A stretch of DNA of 21,646 bases from assembly GCA_903834675.1 (NCBI GenBank), contig CAILKC010000572.1, positions 1 to 21,646 on the forward strand, written 5' to 3'. The position numbers were made by a program, and so were the translations under genes. The stretch's first letter is position 1. Each line of letters begins with the position of its first letter. Under the pieces are notes generated by a model. That model worked only from the letters and a program-made list of their open reading frames with translations, did no database searches and was not told the origin of the DNA. The stretch comes from an uncultured Victivallales bacterium. Its GTDB lineage: Bacteria > Verrucomicrobiota > Lentisphaeria > Oligosphaerales > JAFGRS01. This document shows, piece by piece, positions 15,353-21,611 of this stretch.

Positions 15353-15437
15353 CGGGAATCGGCAGAAGTCCATGTGTTGAGCCGGTAGTAACTGTTTTAC
15401 AGCATATTAAGATCAATCCGTTGGGCTTATAGAGGGA

Positions 15438-15453
15438 TTGGCCTTGTACCTGC
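15438..15453 (+). promoter_or_regulatory. Sigma-54 (-24/-12) promoter of the NifX/MinD cluster
   Basis: TTGGCCTTGTACCTGC has the invariant GG and GC with the required 10 bases between them, against the consensus TTGGCAC-N5-TTGC. GC at 15452-15453 predicts transcription start near 15465, only about four bases before the ATG at 15469. No Shine-Dalgarno motif precedes that ATG, so the first message may be leaderless. Confidence 0.75.
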
Positions 15454-15468
15454 TTATATCCTCCTGTA

Positions 15469-16335
15469 ATGCGAATCGCTATCGCCAACTGGAATGATCG
15501 GGTGTCGCCGGTGCTGGACTCGGCCGCGAGCCTGACGTTGATCGAGCGTAGTGCTACGGGTGAGACCGGCCGGCAGGTGGTTCGCCTGGACGGCACAGGG
15601 GTGTGGAGCCAGGCCCGCCAGATCGGTGCGCTCGGTCTCGATGTGCTTATCTGCGGCGCCGTATCGAAACCGCTGTATGAGCTGCTGGCGGCCGACGGCT
15701 TCGAGATCGTGGCGTTTGTGGCGGGAGAGGTGGAGCACGTCCTGGCGGAGTTCCTCCGCGGCGAGTTGCCTGAGCGTGCACTCGCTCTGCCCGGGTGCCG
15801 CTGCCGTTGGCGCGGCAAGACAGGTCGCGGCCCACAGGCCAGTGGACGGCACGGGCGCAGGAGTTCGCCAGCGCGAACCGTATCTGCAAAGATGGCCGCG
15901 TCGACACCGGCGGCAGCCAGGAACGACACGCTCACGCCGCCGGAACCGGTACACGCAAAGCAAGGAGATCCCATCATGGTCGTCGTGAGTGCCCGCGGTG
16001 AATCTGTAGACGCGGCGGTCGACAGCCGTTTCGGGCGGGCGGCGTTCTTCCTCGCCGTGGACGTGCAGAGCGGTGCGGCCCGCGCCTACAGCAACACGCC
16101 GAACCTGGAGGCCGCGCAGGGCGCGGGCATCCAGGCGGCGGAGACCGTCGCTCGCCTGGAGCCCGAGGCGGTGTTGACCGGCAACGTCGGTCCCAAGGCG
16201 TTCCGGGTCCTGCAGGCGGCGGGCATTCGTGTCTACCGCTGTGAGCAGGGCACGGTGGCGGAGGCGGTAGCCCGTTTCCGCGCCGGTGACCTCGTGGAAC
16301 TGTCCGGTGCCACGGTCGAAGGACATGCAATCTGA
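15469..16335 (+). CDS. Double NifX/ORP-like protein (two dinitrogenase Fe-Mo cofactor-type domains), possible two-gene fusion
   Basis: The frame has 288 residues. Residues 1-110 (MRIAIANWNDRVSPVLDSA to EFLRGELPERALALPGC) are a NifX/NifB-C fold domain of the ORP/DVU2107 type, whose relatives often end with a PGC and an Arg/Gly-rich tail. Residues 110-169 are a low-complexity linker (GRGPQASGRHGRR, TPAAARND). Residues 170-288 are a second, full-length NifX domain (DSRFGRAAFFLAVD, SNTPNLEAAQGAGIQAAE, VLTGNVGPKAFRVLQAAGI). A good ribosome-binding site, AAGGAG (15962-15967), stands nine bases before Met170 (ATG 15976), so the second domain may also be made alone. Such proteins bind Mo, Cu or Fe-S clusters. 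The start at 15469 fits the family N-terminus but has no ribosome-binding site. Confidence 0.82.
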   Translation: MRIAIANWNDRVSPVLDSAASLTLIERSATGETGRQVVRLDGTGVWSQARQIGALGLDVLICGAVSKPLYELLAADGFEIVAFVAGEVEHVLAEFLRGELPERALALPGCRCRWRGKTGRGPQASGRHGRRSSPARTVSAKMAASTPAAARNDTLTPPEPVHAKQGDPIMVVVSARGESVDAAVDSRFGRAAFFLAVDVQSGAARAYSNTPNLEAAQGAGIQAAETVARLEPEAVLTGNVGPKAFRVLQAAGIRVYRCEQGTVAEAVARFRAGDLVELSGATVEGHAI

Positions 16336-16358
16336 ACGCAAACCAGGAGACAACGAAC

Positions 16359-16556
16359 ATGCCACAAGGTGATGGAACGGGGCCCAAGGGCCAGGGATCA
16401 GGGAGCGGACGCGGTCGCGGTCCTTGCGGCGGCGGGCAGCGCAAGGGGCCGGCGGCAGGAGCCGGAAAAGGACAAGGCGGGAAGGGAAACGGTGCGGGCC
16501 GTGGTGGTCGAGGCAAGGGCCGCGGTCAGGGGCGTGGCCCGGCAAAGAGTGGTTGA
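16359..16556 (+). CDS. Small Gly/Arg/Lys-rich MPxGDGTGP protein (DUF5320-like) 1
   Basis: This 65-residue protein starts with MPQGDGTGPKGQG, the signature of DUF5320-like proteins found beside NifX and MinD genes in anaerobes. The rest is Gly, Arg and Lys (GRGRGPCGGGQ, then Gly-Lys and Gly-Arg repeats) with one Cys and no hydrophobic core, so it is probably disordered and basic. The start follows CAGGAGACAACGAAC. It is the first of three tandem relatives that share the N-terminal motif. Its role is unknown; a metal or partner-protein tether is a guess. Confidence 0.75.
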   Translation: MPQGDGTGPKGQGSGSGRGRGPCGGGQRKGPAAGAGKGQGGKGNGAGRGGRGKGRGQGRGPAKSG

Positions 16557-16590
16557 GTCCGAACCGCAACTGGAAAAAGGGGAAACGATC

Positions 16591-16839
16591 ATGCCACTAG
16601 GTGATGGAACCGGGCCTGCCGGGGCTGGGCCCGGCAGCGGGCGTGGCGGCAAGGGCCGCGGTGGTGGCGGCATGGGCCGTGGCGGTGGCGGGCGGGGCCG
16701 CATGGGCGGGCCCCAGGCCGCCGGGCCTGCTGGCCAGTGCGTCTGCCCCAAATGCGGCTTCAAGACGGCGCACACGGCAGGACAGCCCTGCACTGACCAG
16801 ACCTGCCCCAAGTGCGGCACCGCCATGGCGCGCGAGTAG
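16591..16839 (+). CDS. Gly-rich MPxGDGTGP protein 2 with zinc ribbon
   Basis: The start is ATG 16591 after AAAAAGGGGAAACG; the frame is open further upstream, but that part is antisense-like filler over gene 1. The 82-residue protein begins MPLGDGTGPAGAGPGSGRG, runs through Gly/Arg/Met repeats, and ends in a compact zinc-ribbon motif, CVCPKCG near residue 50 and CPKCGTAMARE at the end, with CTDQ between. The four-Cys ribbon could bind zinc or iron. It is the second of three tandem relatives and the only one with a ribbon. Confidence 0.8.
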   Translation: MPLGDGTGPAGAGPGSGRGGKGRGGGGMGRGGGGRGRMGGPQAAGPAGQCVCPKCGFKTAHTAGQPCTDQTCPKCGTAMARE

Positions 16840-16869
16840 GTACCACAACCACAACGGAGGAACCAGATC

Positions 16870-17259
16870 ATGCCAGCGGGAGACGGAACGGGGCCCCGGG
16901 GAATGGGGCAGATGAGCGGACGAGCAGCCGGGTTCTGCGCGGGGTTCGGCCTGCCGGGGTACGAGAACCCGATGCCCGGACGCGGTGTCGGCGCGGGCTG
17001 CGGGCGCGGCGGCGGCTTCGCTGGCCGTGGCGGGCGCGGCGGCGGTGGTGGCAGAGGCTGGCGCAACGTGTTCCACGCCACCGGGCTGCCGGGCTGGGCG
17101 CGCGCGGGGCTGCCGGTTGGCTGTGTGCCGTACAGTGCCGCCCGTGGACCAGAGCAGGAGCTCGCCGTGCTCAAGCAGCAGGCTGACCGCCTTGACAGCG
17201 TCCGTGAGAGCATCCGCCAGCGCCTGCAGGAACTCGAGGCGAAACCCGCGGAGAAGTGA
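16870..17259 (+). CDS. Gly-rich MPxGDGTGP protein 3 with coiled-coil end (DUF5320-like)
   Basis: The 129-residue protein follows GGAGGAACCAGATC. It starts MPAGDGTGPRGMGQMSGRAAGFCAG, the fullest version of the family signature (GDGTGP-x-G-x-G-x-x-S/TGR-x-x-G-x-C). A Gly/Arg stretch follows, then GWRNVFHATGLPGWAR, and a heptad-like C-terminal helix (EQELAVLKQQADRLDSVRES to QRLQELEAK) that can form a coiled coil. The helix suggests oligomers or binding to a partner such as the MinD ATPases. Function is unknown. Its stop is 44 bases before the radical SAM gene. Confidence 0.8.
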   Translation: MPAGDGTGPRGMGQMSGRAAGFCAGFGLPGYENPMPGRGVGAGCGRGGGFAGRGGRGGGGGRGWRNVFHATGLPGWARAGLPVGCVPYSAARGPEQELAVLKQQADRLDSVRESIRQRLQELEAKPAEK

Positions 17260-17303
17260 CGCCGCTGGAGTAACGCGGCGGTGGGGACGGGGAGCGCTCT
17301 GGA

Positions 17304-18302
17304 GTGCCCCCCGTACTTGCTTTCATGACTATGAGCCCTGGCACCCATCACTATCAGTACCTCTTCGGCCCAGTCCCCTCGCGGCGGCTGGGCTGGTCGT
17401 TGGGCGTAGACCTGACGCCGCCGAAGACCTGCAGCCTGGACTGCGTGTTCTGCCAACTCGGCCGAACCACCGTCAAGACGACGGCGCGGCGCGAATACGT
17501 TCCCGTGGCGGGCGTGGTGGCGGAGATCGCAGACTGGCTGCAGGGGGGCGGCACCGCCGACTACATCACCCTGGCCGGCTCGGGCGAGCCGACGCTGCAC
17601 AGCCGCTTCGGCGAGATCATCGAGCAGACTCGGCGGCTGACGACCATTCCTGTCGCCCTGCTGACCAACGGTACGCTCCTGCATCTGCCGGAGGTCCGCC
17701 AGGCTGCCTGCATGGCCGCGGTTGTGAAGGTCACGCTCGCGGCGGCCGATGAGACGTTGTTCGCGCGGATCCACCGGCCGTGCGAGGGCGTCACCCTCGC
17801 GCAAGTGCTCGAGGGTCAGCGCCAATTGCGGGCCGAGTTCACGGGCGGGTTGTGGCTGGAAGTGTTTCTGCTCTGGGGTGTCAACTCGACTCCGGCGGAT
17901 GTACGGCGCCTGGCGGCACTGGCGCGGGAGATCAGGCCGGACCGCGTACACCTGAACACCTGTGTCAGACCACCGGCGGAGGCGTCTGCCGAGGCGGTGC
18001 CGCTCGAACGCCTGGCGGAACTGGCGGCGTTGTTCGAGCCGCGGGCCGAGGTAGTCGCGGAGTTCAGCGCCGCTCTGTCGGCGCATACCCAAGTAACCGA
18101 GGATGCGGTCCTGGCGCTGCTGCGGCGTCGTCCCTGTACCGCACACCAGGTGGCCCAGGCGTTCGGCCTGCACGCCAACGAGGTCTCGAAGTACCTCGGC
18201 AAGCTGGTGCGCACGCACCGGGCTAGCGTCGAACGCCGCCACGGTGAAGCCTACTACGTCGGCGCTGGGCCGCAGGCCGCGGAGGGCGACCCCCATGCTT
18301 GA
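17304..18302 (+). CDS. Radical SAM protein (COG0731-like) with C-terminal winged helix
   Basis: The protein opens YLFGPVPSRRLGWSLGVDL, the hallmark of COG0731-type radical SAM proteins, and has the cluster motif CSLDCVFC (Cys43, 47, 50; CX3CX2C) that binds the SAM-cleaving 4Fe-4S cluster. GSGEPTLH is the SAM-binding glycine motif, and LLTNGTLL and the later barrel strands follow. The last 60 residues (AVLALLRRRPCTAHQVAQAF, KYLGKLVRTH) look like a winged helix. Substrate is unknown; some annotations call this family wybutosine-type, but the context here is metal-cofactor assembly. The start is uncertain: GTG 17304 follows GGGGAG at good distance, while ATG 17325 or 17331 are nearer the conserved region. 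The 3' end overlaps the next gene by eight bases. Confidence 0.85.
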   Translation: MPPVLAFMTMSPGTHHYQYLFGPVPSRRLGWSLGVDLTPPKTCSLDCVFCQLGRTTVKTTARREYVPVAGVVAEIADWLQGGGTADYITLAGSGEPTLHSRFGEIIEQTRRLTTIPVALLTNGTLLHLPEVRQAACMAAVVKVTLAAADETLFARIHRPCEGVTLAQVLEGQRQLRAEFTGGLWLEVFLLWGVNSTPADVRRLAALAREIRPDRVHLNTCVRPPAEASAEAVPLERLAELAALFEPRAEVVAEFSAALSAHTQVTEDAVLALLRRRPCTAHQVAQAFGLHANEVSKYLGKLVRTHRASVERRHGEAYYVGAGPQAAEGDPHA

Positions 18303-18900
18303 TGCGTCGCACTCGGCTCGTCTGAAGGGCATGCAGCACGAGTACCACCCGCGCTGCGCGATCTGTGCCCCGCAGAACCCGGCGGGGTTCGGGCTGGACT
18401 TCCGGCTGCTGGACGGCCACGCGGTGGAAGCGTCCTTCTCGTGTGACGAGCGCTTCCAAGGCTACCGGAACTGGCTCCATGGCGGCGCCATCGCCGCCAT
18501 CCTTGACGGTGCCATGACCAACTGCCTGTTCGCCCGCGGTTTGGTTGCGGTCACGGCAGACCTCAGGGTGCGGTTCCGGCAGCCGTTGCCGACGGGTTCT
18601 GAAGCCACCGTGCGCGCCTGGGTGGAGCGTTCCCTCGGTCCCCTCCACACGTTGGCGGCTGAGATCGTGCAGGGCGGCAGGGTTGCGGCATCCGCGTCGG
18701 GCACCTTCATGGAGTACAGCCCGCAACGCCTGGGCACTCCGGCCCGTGAACCAGGAAACCTGGACCCGGTAGCGATGTCGATGAGACCGCACCTGGTTCC
18801 CACACCTGCCACCGGCGCTGGCCCAGCGCCGGGTCCCGGCGGCGACGTGACAGGCCATGGGTGCAGGCAGGCACCGATGGCAAGGAGGGAGACGCCATGA
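18295..18900 (+). CDS. Hotdog-fold thioesterase-like protein with long tail
   Basis: The start is ATG 18295, overlapping the radical SAM stop by eight bases. Residues about 15-145 are a PaaI/hotdog domain: CAICAPQNPAGFGLDF (Cys21, Cys24), HGGAIAAILDGAM (His62, Asp71; the usual active-site helix), and DLRVRFRQPLPTGSEATV. From family knowledge such proteins cleave or bind acyl-CoA or acyl-thioesters; the CxxC-NP-x-G start occurs in this subgroup. The last 55 residues (from QRLGTPAREP) are Pro/Gly-rich and look like translated intergenic DNA. They include a 17-base GC palindrome (18814-18830). The stop overlaps the next ATG (ATGA). Why a hotdog protein sits in a metal-cluster operon is not clear. 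Confidence 0.8.
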   Translation: MLDASHSARLKGMQHEYHPRCAICAPQNPAGFGLDFRLLDGHAVEASFSCDERFQGYRNWLHGGAIAAILDGAMTNCLFARGLVAVTADLRVRFRQPLPTGSEATVRAWVERSLGPLHTLAAEIVQGGRVAASASGTFMEYSPQRLGTPAREPGNLDPVAMSMRPHLVPTPATGAGPAPGPGGDVTGHGCRQAPMARRETP

Positions 18901-19289
18901 CACAGGCAACGGAACAGACGCATGGATCAGCGGCCCGAGATCCACTCTTTGGCTGGCTCGACCATCCCACTGCAAATGCTGCGCTCATCGGGCTGTGCGG
19001 CGACAAGGTGGAGTTCTACCTGGCCATCCGCGATGGGGTGATTGCGGACGTGCGCTACTACTCGGAAGGCTGCGACCACCTCCGGTCCCGCGCCGCGGCC
19101 GTGGCGCGCCGCGCCAAAGGCAAGGCCATTCTCGACGCGCTGGCCATCAGCCCGCGCGCGATCATCGACGCCGACGAGTGCCTGCCCGAAAAGGGCTGGC
19201 ACTGCGCCATCCTGGCGGTGAGTACGCTGCATCGGGCCATCGCGAGTTACCTACTGGATCGGCAAGCGCTCCAGGAACGGCAGAGTTGA
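18897..19289 (+). CDS. NifU-like (IscU-fold) scaffold protein 1, second Cys replaced
   Basis: The 130-residue protein starts at ATG 18897 after AAGGAGGGAGACGCC, overlapping the previous stop. It matches the NifU N-terminal fold: EFYLAIRDGVIADVRYYSEGC, then ARRAKGKAILDALAIS and HCAILAVSTLHRAIASYL. Cys59 (EGC) and Cys103 (HCA) align with ligands, but the Cys expected seven residues after the Gly of EGC is Arg65 (CDHLRSRAAA instead of CGNTRACGGA in the sister gene). Cys34 and Cys95 remain. This scaffold may therefore hold a different cluster, or act only as a partner for the other copy. It is a tandem paralogue of the next gene and shares long exact DNA stretches with it. Confidence 0.82.
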   Translation: MTQATEQTHGSAARDPLFGWLDHPTANAALIGLCGDKVEFYLAIRDGVIADVRYYSEGCDHLRSRAAAVARRAKGKAILDALAISPRAIIDADECLPEKGWHCAILAVSTLHRAIASYLLDRQALQERQS

Positions 19290-19291
19290 CG

Positions 19292-19810
19292 ATGAACAGC
19301 ACGACTTCCGTCACGACGCGTTTGCTGGCAGCGTTCTGCCGGGTATGCCCGCTGTGCGTTGGCGCACGGTGGTGGCCGCTGAGTCGGTTCGCGAAAGCGA
19401 CGAAGGGGATTGAGAGAGCCTGTCCTGCCTGTAAGGCCTATGCACAGATGAAGGACGCGACGCCCATGGAGAGTTCGCCAAACGATGAGTTCTTTGGGCG
19501 GATGAACGATCCGACCGCGTCGGCCTCCATCAAGGGGCCGTGCGGGGACCAGATGGAGTTCTACCTCGTCATCCGGGATGACGTCATCGAGGATGTGCGC
19601 TACTACACCGAGGGATGCGGTAACACCCGTGCTTGCGGTGGCGCCGTGGCGCGCCGGGCCAAGGGCAGAAACGTCACGGACGCGCTGTCCATCAGTGCCG
19701 GCGAGGTCATCCGCTCCGGCGAGTGCGAACCGGCAGCCCACCGTCATTGCGCCATCCTGGCGGTGAGTACGCTGTACCGGGCCATCGCGGACTATCTCTT
19801 GGCCCCGTGA
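19292..19810 (+). CDS. NifU-like scaffold protein 2 with N-terminal Cys-rich extension
   Basis: The frame starts at ATG 19292, two bases after the previous stop, and has 172 residues. Residues 1-57 form a Cys-rich extension (FCRVCPLCVGARWWP with Cys16, 19, 22; SRFAKATKGIERACPACKAY with Cys44, 47), similar to small 'FCRAY'-type proteins found near such clusters. Residues about 60-172 are a NifU-like fold with all ligand positions: EGCGNTRACGG (Cys109, Cys115) and HCAILAVSTLYRAIADYL (Cys153). An internal ATG at 19468 could start the NifU part alone (weak GAAGGA upstream), so this may be a fusion of two small genes. In the cell it would build or carry an Fe-S cluster for the ATPases that follow. 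Confidence 0.78.
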   Translation: MNSTTSVTTRLLAAFCRVCPLCVGARWWPLSRFAKATKGIERACPACKAYAQMKDATPMESSPNDEFFGRMNDPTASASIKGPCGDQMEFYLVIRDDVIEDVRYYTEGCGNTRACGGAVARRAKGRNVTDALSISAGEVIRSGECEPAAHRHCAILAVSTLYRAIADYLLAP

Positions 19811-19830
19811 CCACCCGAGGGGTATGCACG

Positions 19831-20697
19831 TTGCAGATAAGAATCGCCATCGCCAGCGGAAAGGGGGGGACGGGGAAGACGACGGTTGCCGTCAACCTCG
19901 CCTGGGTCCTTGCCGAGCGCGGCCTGACCGTCCAGTACCTCGACTGCGACGTCGAGGAGCCGAACGGCCATATCTTCCTCAGACCCCAGATCACCGCGAC
20001 CGAGTCGGTGGGGATTCCCGTGCCGGTGGTCGATGAGGGGAAGTGTACCGCCTGCCGCACGTGTGCCGAGGTCTGTCAGTATCACGCTATCGCGGTATTG
20101 AAGAAGCCGCTGGTTTTTCCCGAGCTCTGCCACGGCTGCGGCGGCTGCCTGCTGGCCTGCCCGGCAGGGGCCATCCGAGAGGAGTTGCGGACCATCGGGG
20201 GGGTCGAGACCGGTTCCGCTGGCCGGATCGGCTTCGGGCAAGGGCGTCTCAACGTCGGTGAAGCCATGTCGCCGCCGCTGATCCGCGCCGTGAAACGGCA
20301 GGCGCGAACGGCTGGGGTCGTGCTGCTGGACGCGCCGCCCGGCACCGCCTGCCCGGTCGTGGCGACGGTGCGCGGCGCTGACTATGTACTCCTGGTGACC
20401 GAACCGACGCCGTTCGGGCTGAATGACTTGCAGTTGGCGGTGCAGACGGTGCGACAGCTTGAGGTGCCCTGCGGTGTCCTCGTCAACCGGGCCGGTGCGG
20501 GTGACGGGCGTGTTCGCGCCTACTGCCAAACCGAGAGGATCGCCCTGTTGGGTGAACTCCCCGACGAGCGGCGCGCAGCAGAGGCCTATTCCCGCGGTCT
20601 GTTGCTGGTCCAGGCACTGCCCGAGTGGCGCGGCCGGTTTGAAGCGCTGGGTGATGCCGTGCTCCGTCACGGACAAGAGGCTGCCCTGAAACAATGA
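19831..20697 (+). CDS. MinD/Mrp-type ATPase with ferredoxin insert 1
   Basis: The start is taken at TTG 19831, after CGAGGGG; it gives MQIRIAIASGKGGTGKTT, the normal N-terminus. GTG 19807 (GTGA overlap) is an alternative. The 288-residue protein has the deviant Walker A SGKGGTGKTT (9-18), then DCDVEEPN, and a two-cluster ferredoxin insert with Cys72-75-78-82 and Cys100-103-106-110. After it come LLDAPPGTACPV and LLVTEPTPFGLNDL, the Walker B and switch regions of the MinD family. Relatives stand in pairs in ORP clusters (DVU2103/DVU2104 type) and are thought to load or move Fe-S or Mo/Cu clusters with ATP. The stop overlaps the next ATG (ATGA). Confidence 0.9.
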   Translation: MQIRIAIASGKGGTGKTTVAVNLAWVLAERGLTVQYLDCDVEEPNGHIFLRPQITATESVGIPVPVVDEGKCTACRTCAEVCQYHAIAVLKKPLVFPELCHGCGGCLLACPAGAIREELRTIGGVETGSAGRIGFGQGRLNVGEAMSPPLIRAVKRQARTAGVVLLDAPPGTACPVVATVRGADYVLLVTEPTPFGLNDLQLAVQTVRQLEVPCGVLVNRAGAGDGRVRAYCQTERIALLGELPDERRAAEAYSRGLLLVQALPEWRGRFEALGDAVLRHGQEAALKQ

Positions 20698-21611
20698 ACG
20701 AACTTGTGGTCATCAGTGGCAAAGGCGGCACGGGCAAGACCAGCATTCTGGCGTCGTTTGCCGCGCTGGCTGGGCACGCGGTCCTGGCCGATGGCGATGT
20801 CGATGCCGCGGATCTGCATCTGCTTTTGGCGCCCACGGTCCAGCGTCGCGAGGAGTTTCGCTGCGGTCGTGCGGCGGTCATCCGGCAGACCGACTGTATC
20901 GGCTGCGGTGCCTGCCTGGCGCGCTGCCGCTTCGAGGCCGTGCGGATGGGCAAAGGAGGGGTGGGTGAGGGTAGGTTCACCATTGACCCGACAGCCTGCG
21001 AAGGCTGCGGCGTCTGTGTGAAGGCCTGCCCGGTCGAGGCCATCGACTTCCCCGAGAGGGTCAGCGGCGAGTGGTACGTCTCGGACACGCGCTTCGGGCC
21101 CCTGGTGCACGCCCGACTGAATCCTGGCGGCGAGAACTCCGGCAAGCTGGTCAGCCAGGTCCGTACGGTGGCCCGTGATCTGGCTGCAGAGCGTGGTGCG
21201 GACACCGTGTTGGTCGACGGACCGCCGGGCGTGGGTTGCCCGGTGATCGCAGCCATCAGCGGCGCCGCACAGGTGCTGGTGGTGACCGAACCGACCCTCT
21301 CGGGCCTCCACGATCTGCAGCGCGTCCTGGAGTTGACCCGCCATTTCGGCATCCAGGCCGCCGTTTGTGTGAACAAGTGGGACCTGAACCCGGAGTTGAC
21401 GGAGCAGATCGAGTCCGTCGCCCGGGCGGCGGCCGCGGTCGTTACCGGCAGGGTACGCTATGATCGGGTGGTCACCCAGGCACAGGTCGCCGGGCGCACC
21501 GTCATCGAGATGGGCGCCTCCGCCGTTGGCGACGATATCCGTGATGTATGGAGTGCCCTGCTGTTTGCGCGAGATGCTTCACTCACGGGCACGGGAGGCA
21601 ACCATGGCTGA
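20694..21611 (+). CDS. MinD/Mrp-type ATPase with ferredoxin insert 2
   Basis: This 305-residue paralogue of the previous gene starts at an overlapping ATG. It reads MNELVVISGKGGTGKTSILA, ADGDVDAADLHLLL, then two 4Fe-4S sets, Cys68-71-74-78 (CIGCGACLARC) and Cys102-105-108-112 (CEGCGVCVKAC). VLVDGPPGVGCPV and LVVTEPTLSGLHDL are the Walker B and switch regions, and VNKWDLNP the base-recognition motif. It probably forms a heterodimer with the first ATPase, as the two usually occur together. The end is Gly/Ser/Thr-rich, and its stop lies inside the next gene. Confidence 0.9.
   Translation: MNELVVISGKGGTGKTSILASFAALAGHAVLADGDVDAADLHLLLAPTVQRREEFRCGRAAVIRQTDCIGCGACLARCRFEAVRMGKGGVGEGRFTIDPTACEGCGVCVKACPVEAIDFPERVSGEWYVSDTRFGPLVHARLNPGGENSGKLVSQVRTVARDLAAERGADTVLVDGPPGVGCPVIAAISGAAQVLVVTEPTLSGLHDLQRVLELTRHFGIQAAVCVNKWDLNPELTEQIESVARAAAAVVTGRVRYDRVVTQAQVAGRTVIEMGASAVGDDIRDVWSALLFARDASLTGTGGNHG

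Noticed and set aside
16398..18332. 644-codon open frame on the - strand
   Set aside because: Its protein is low-complexity Pro/Arg/Ala sequence that mirrors the Gly-rich genes and the radical SAM gene on the other strand.
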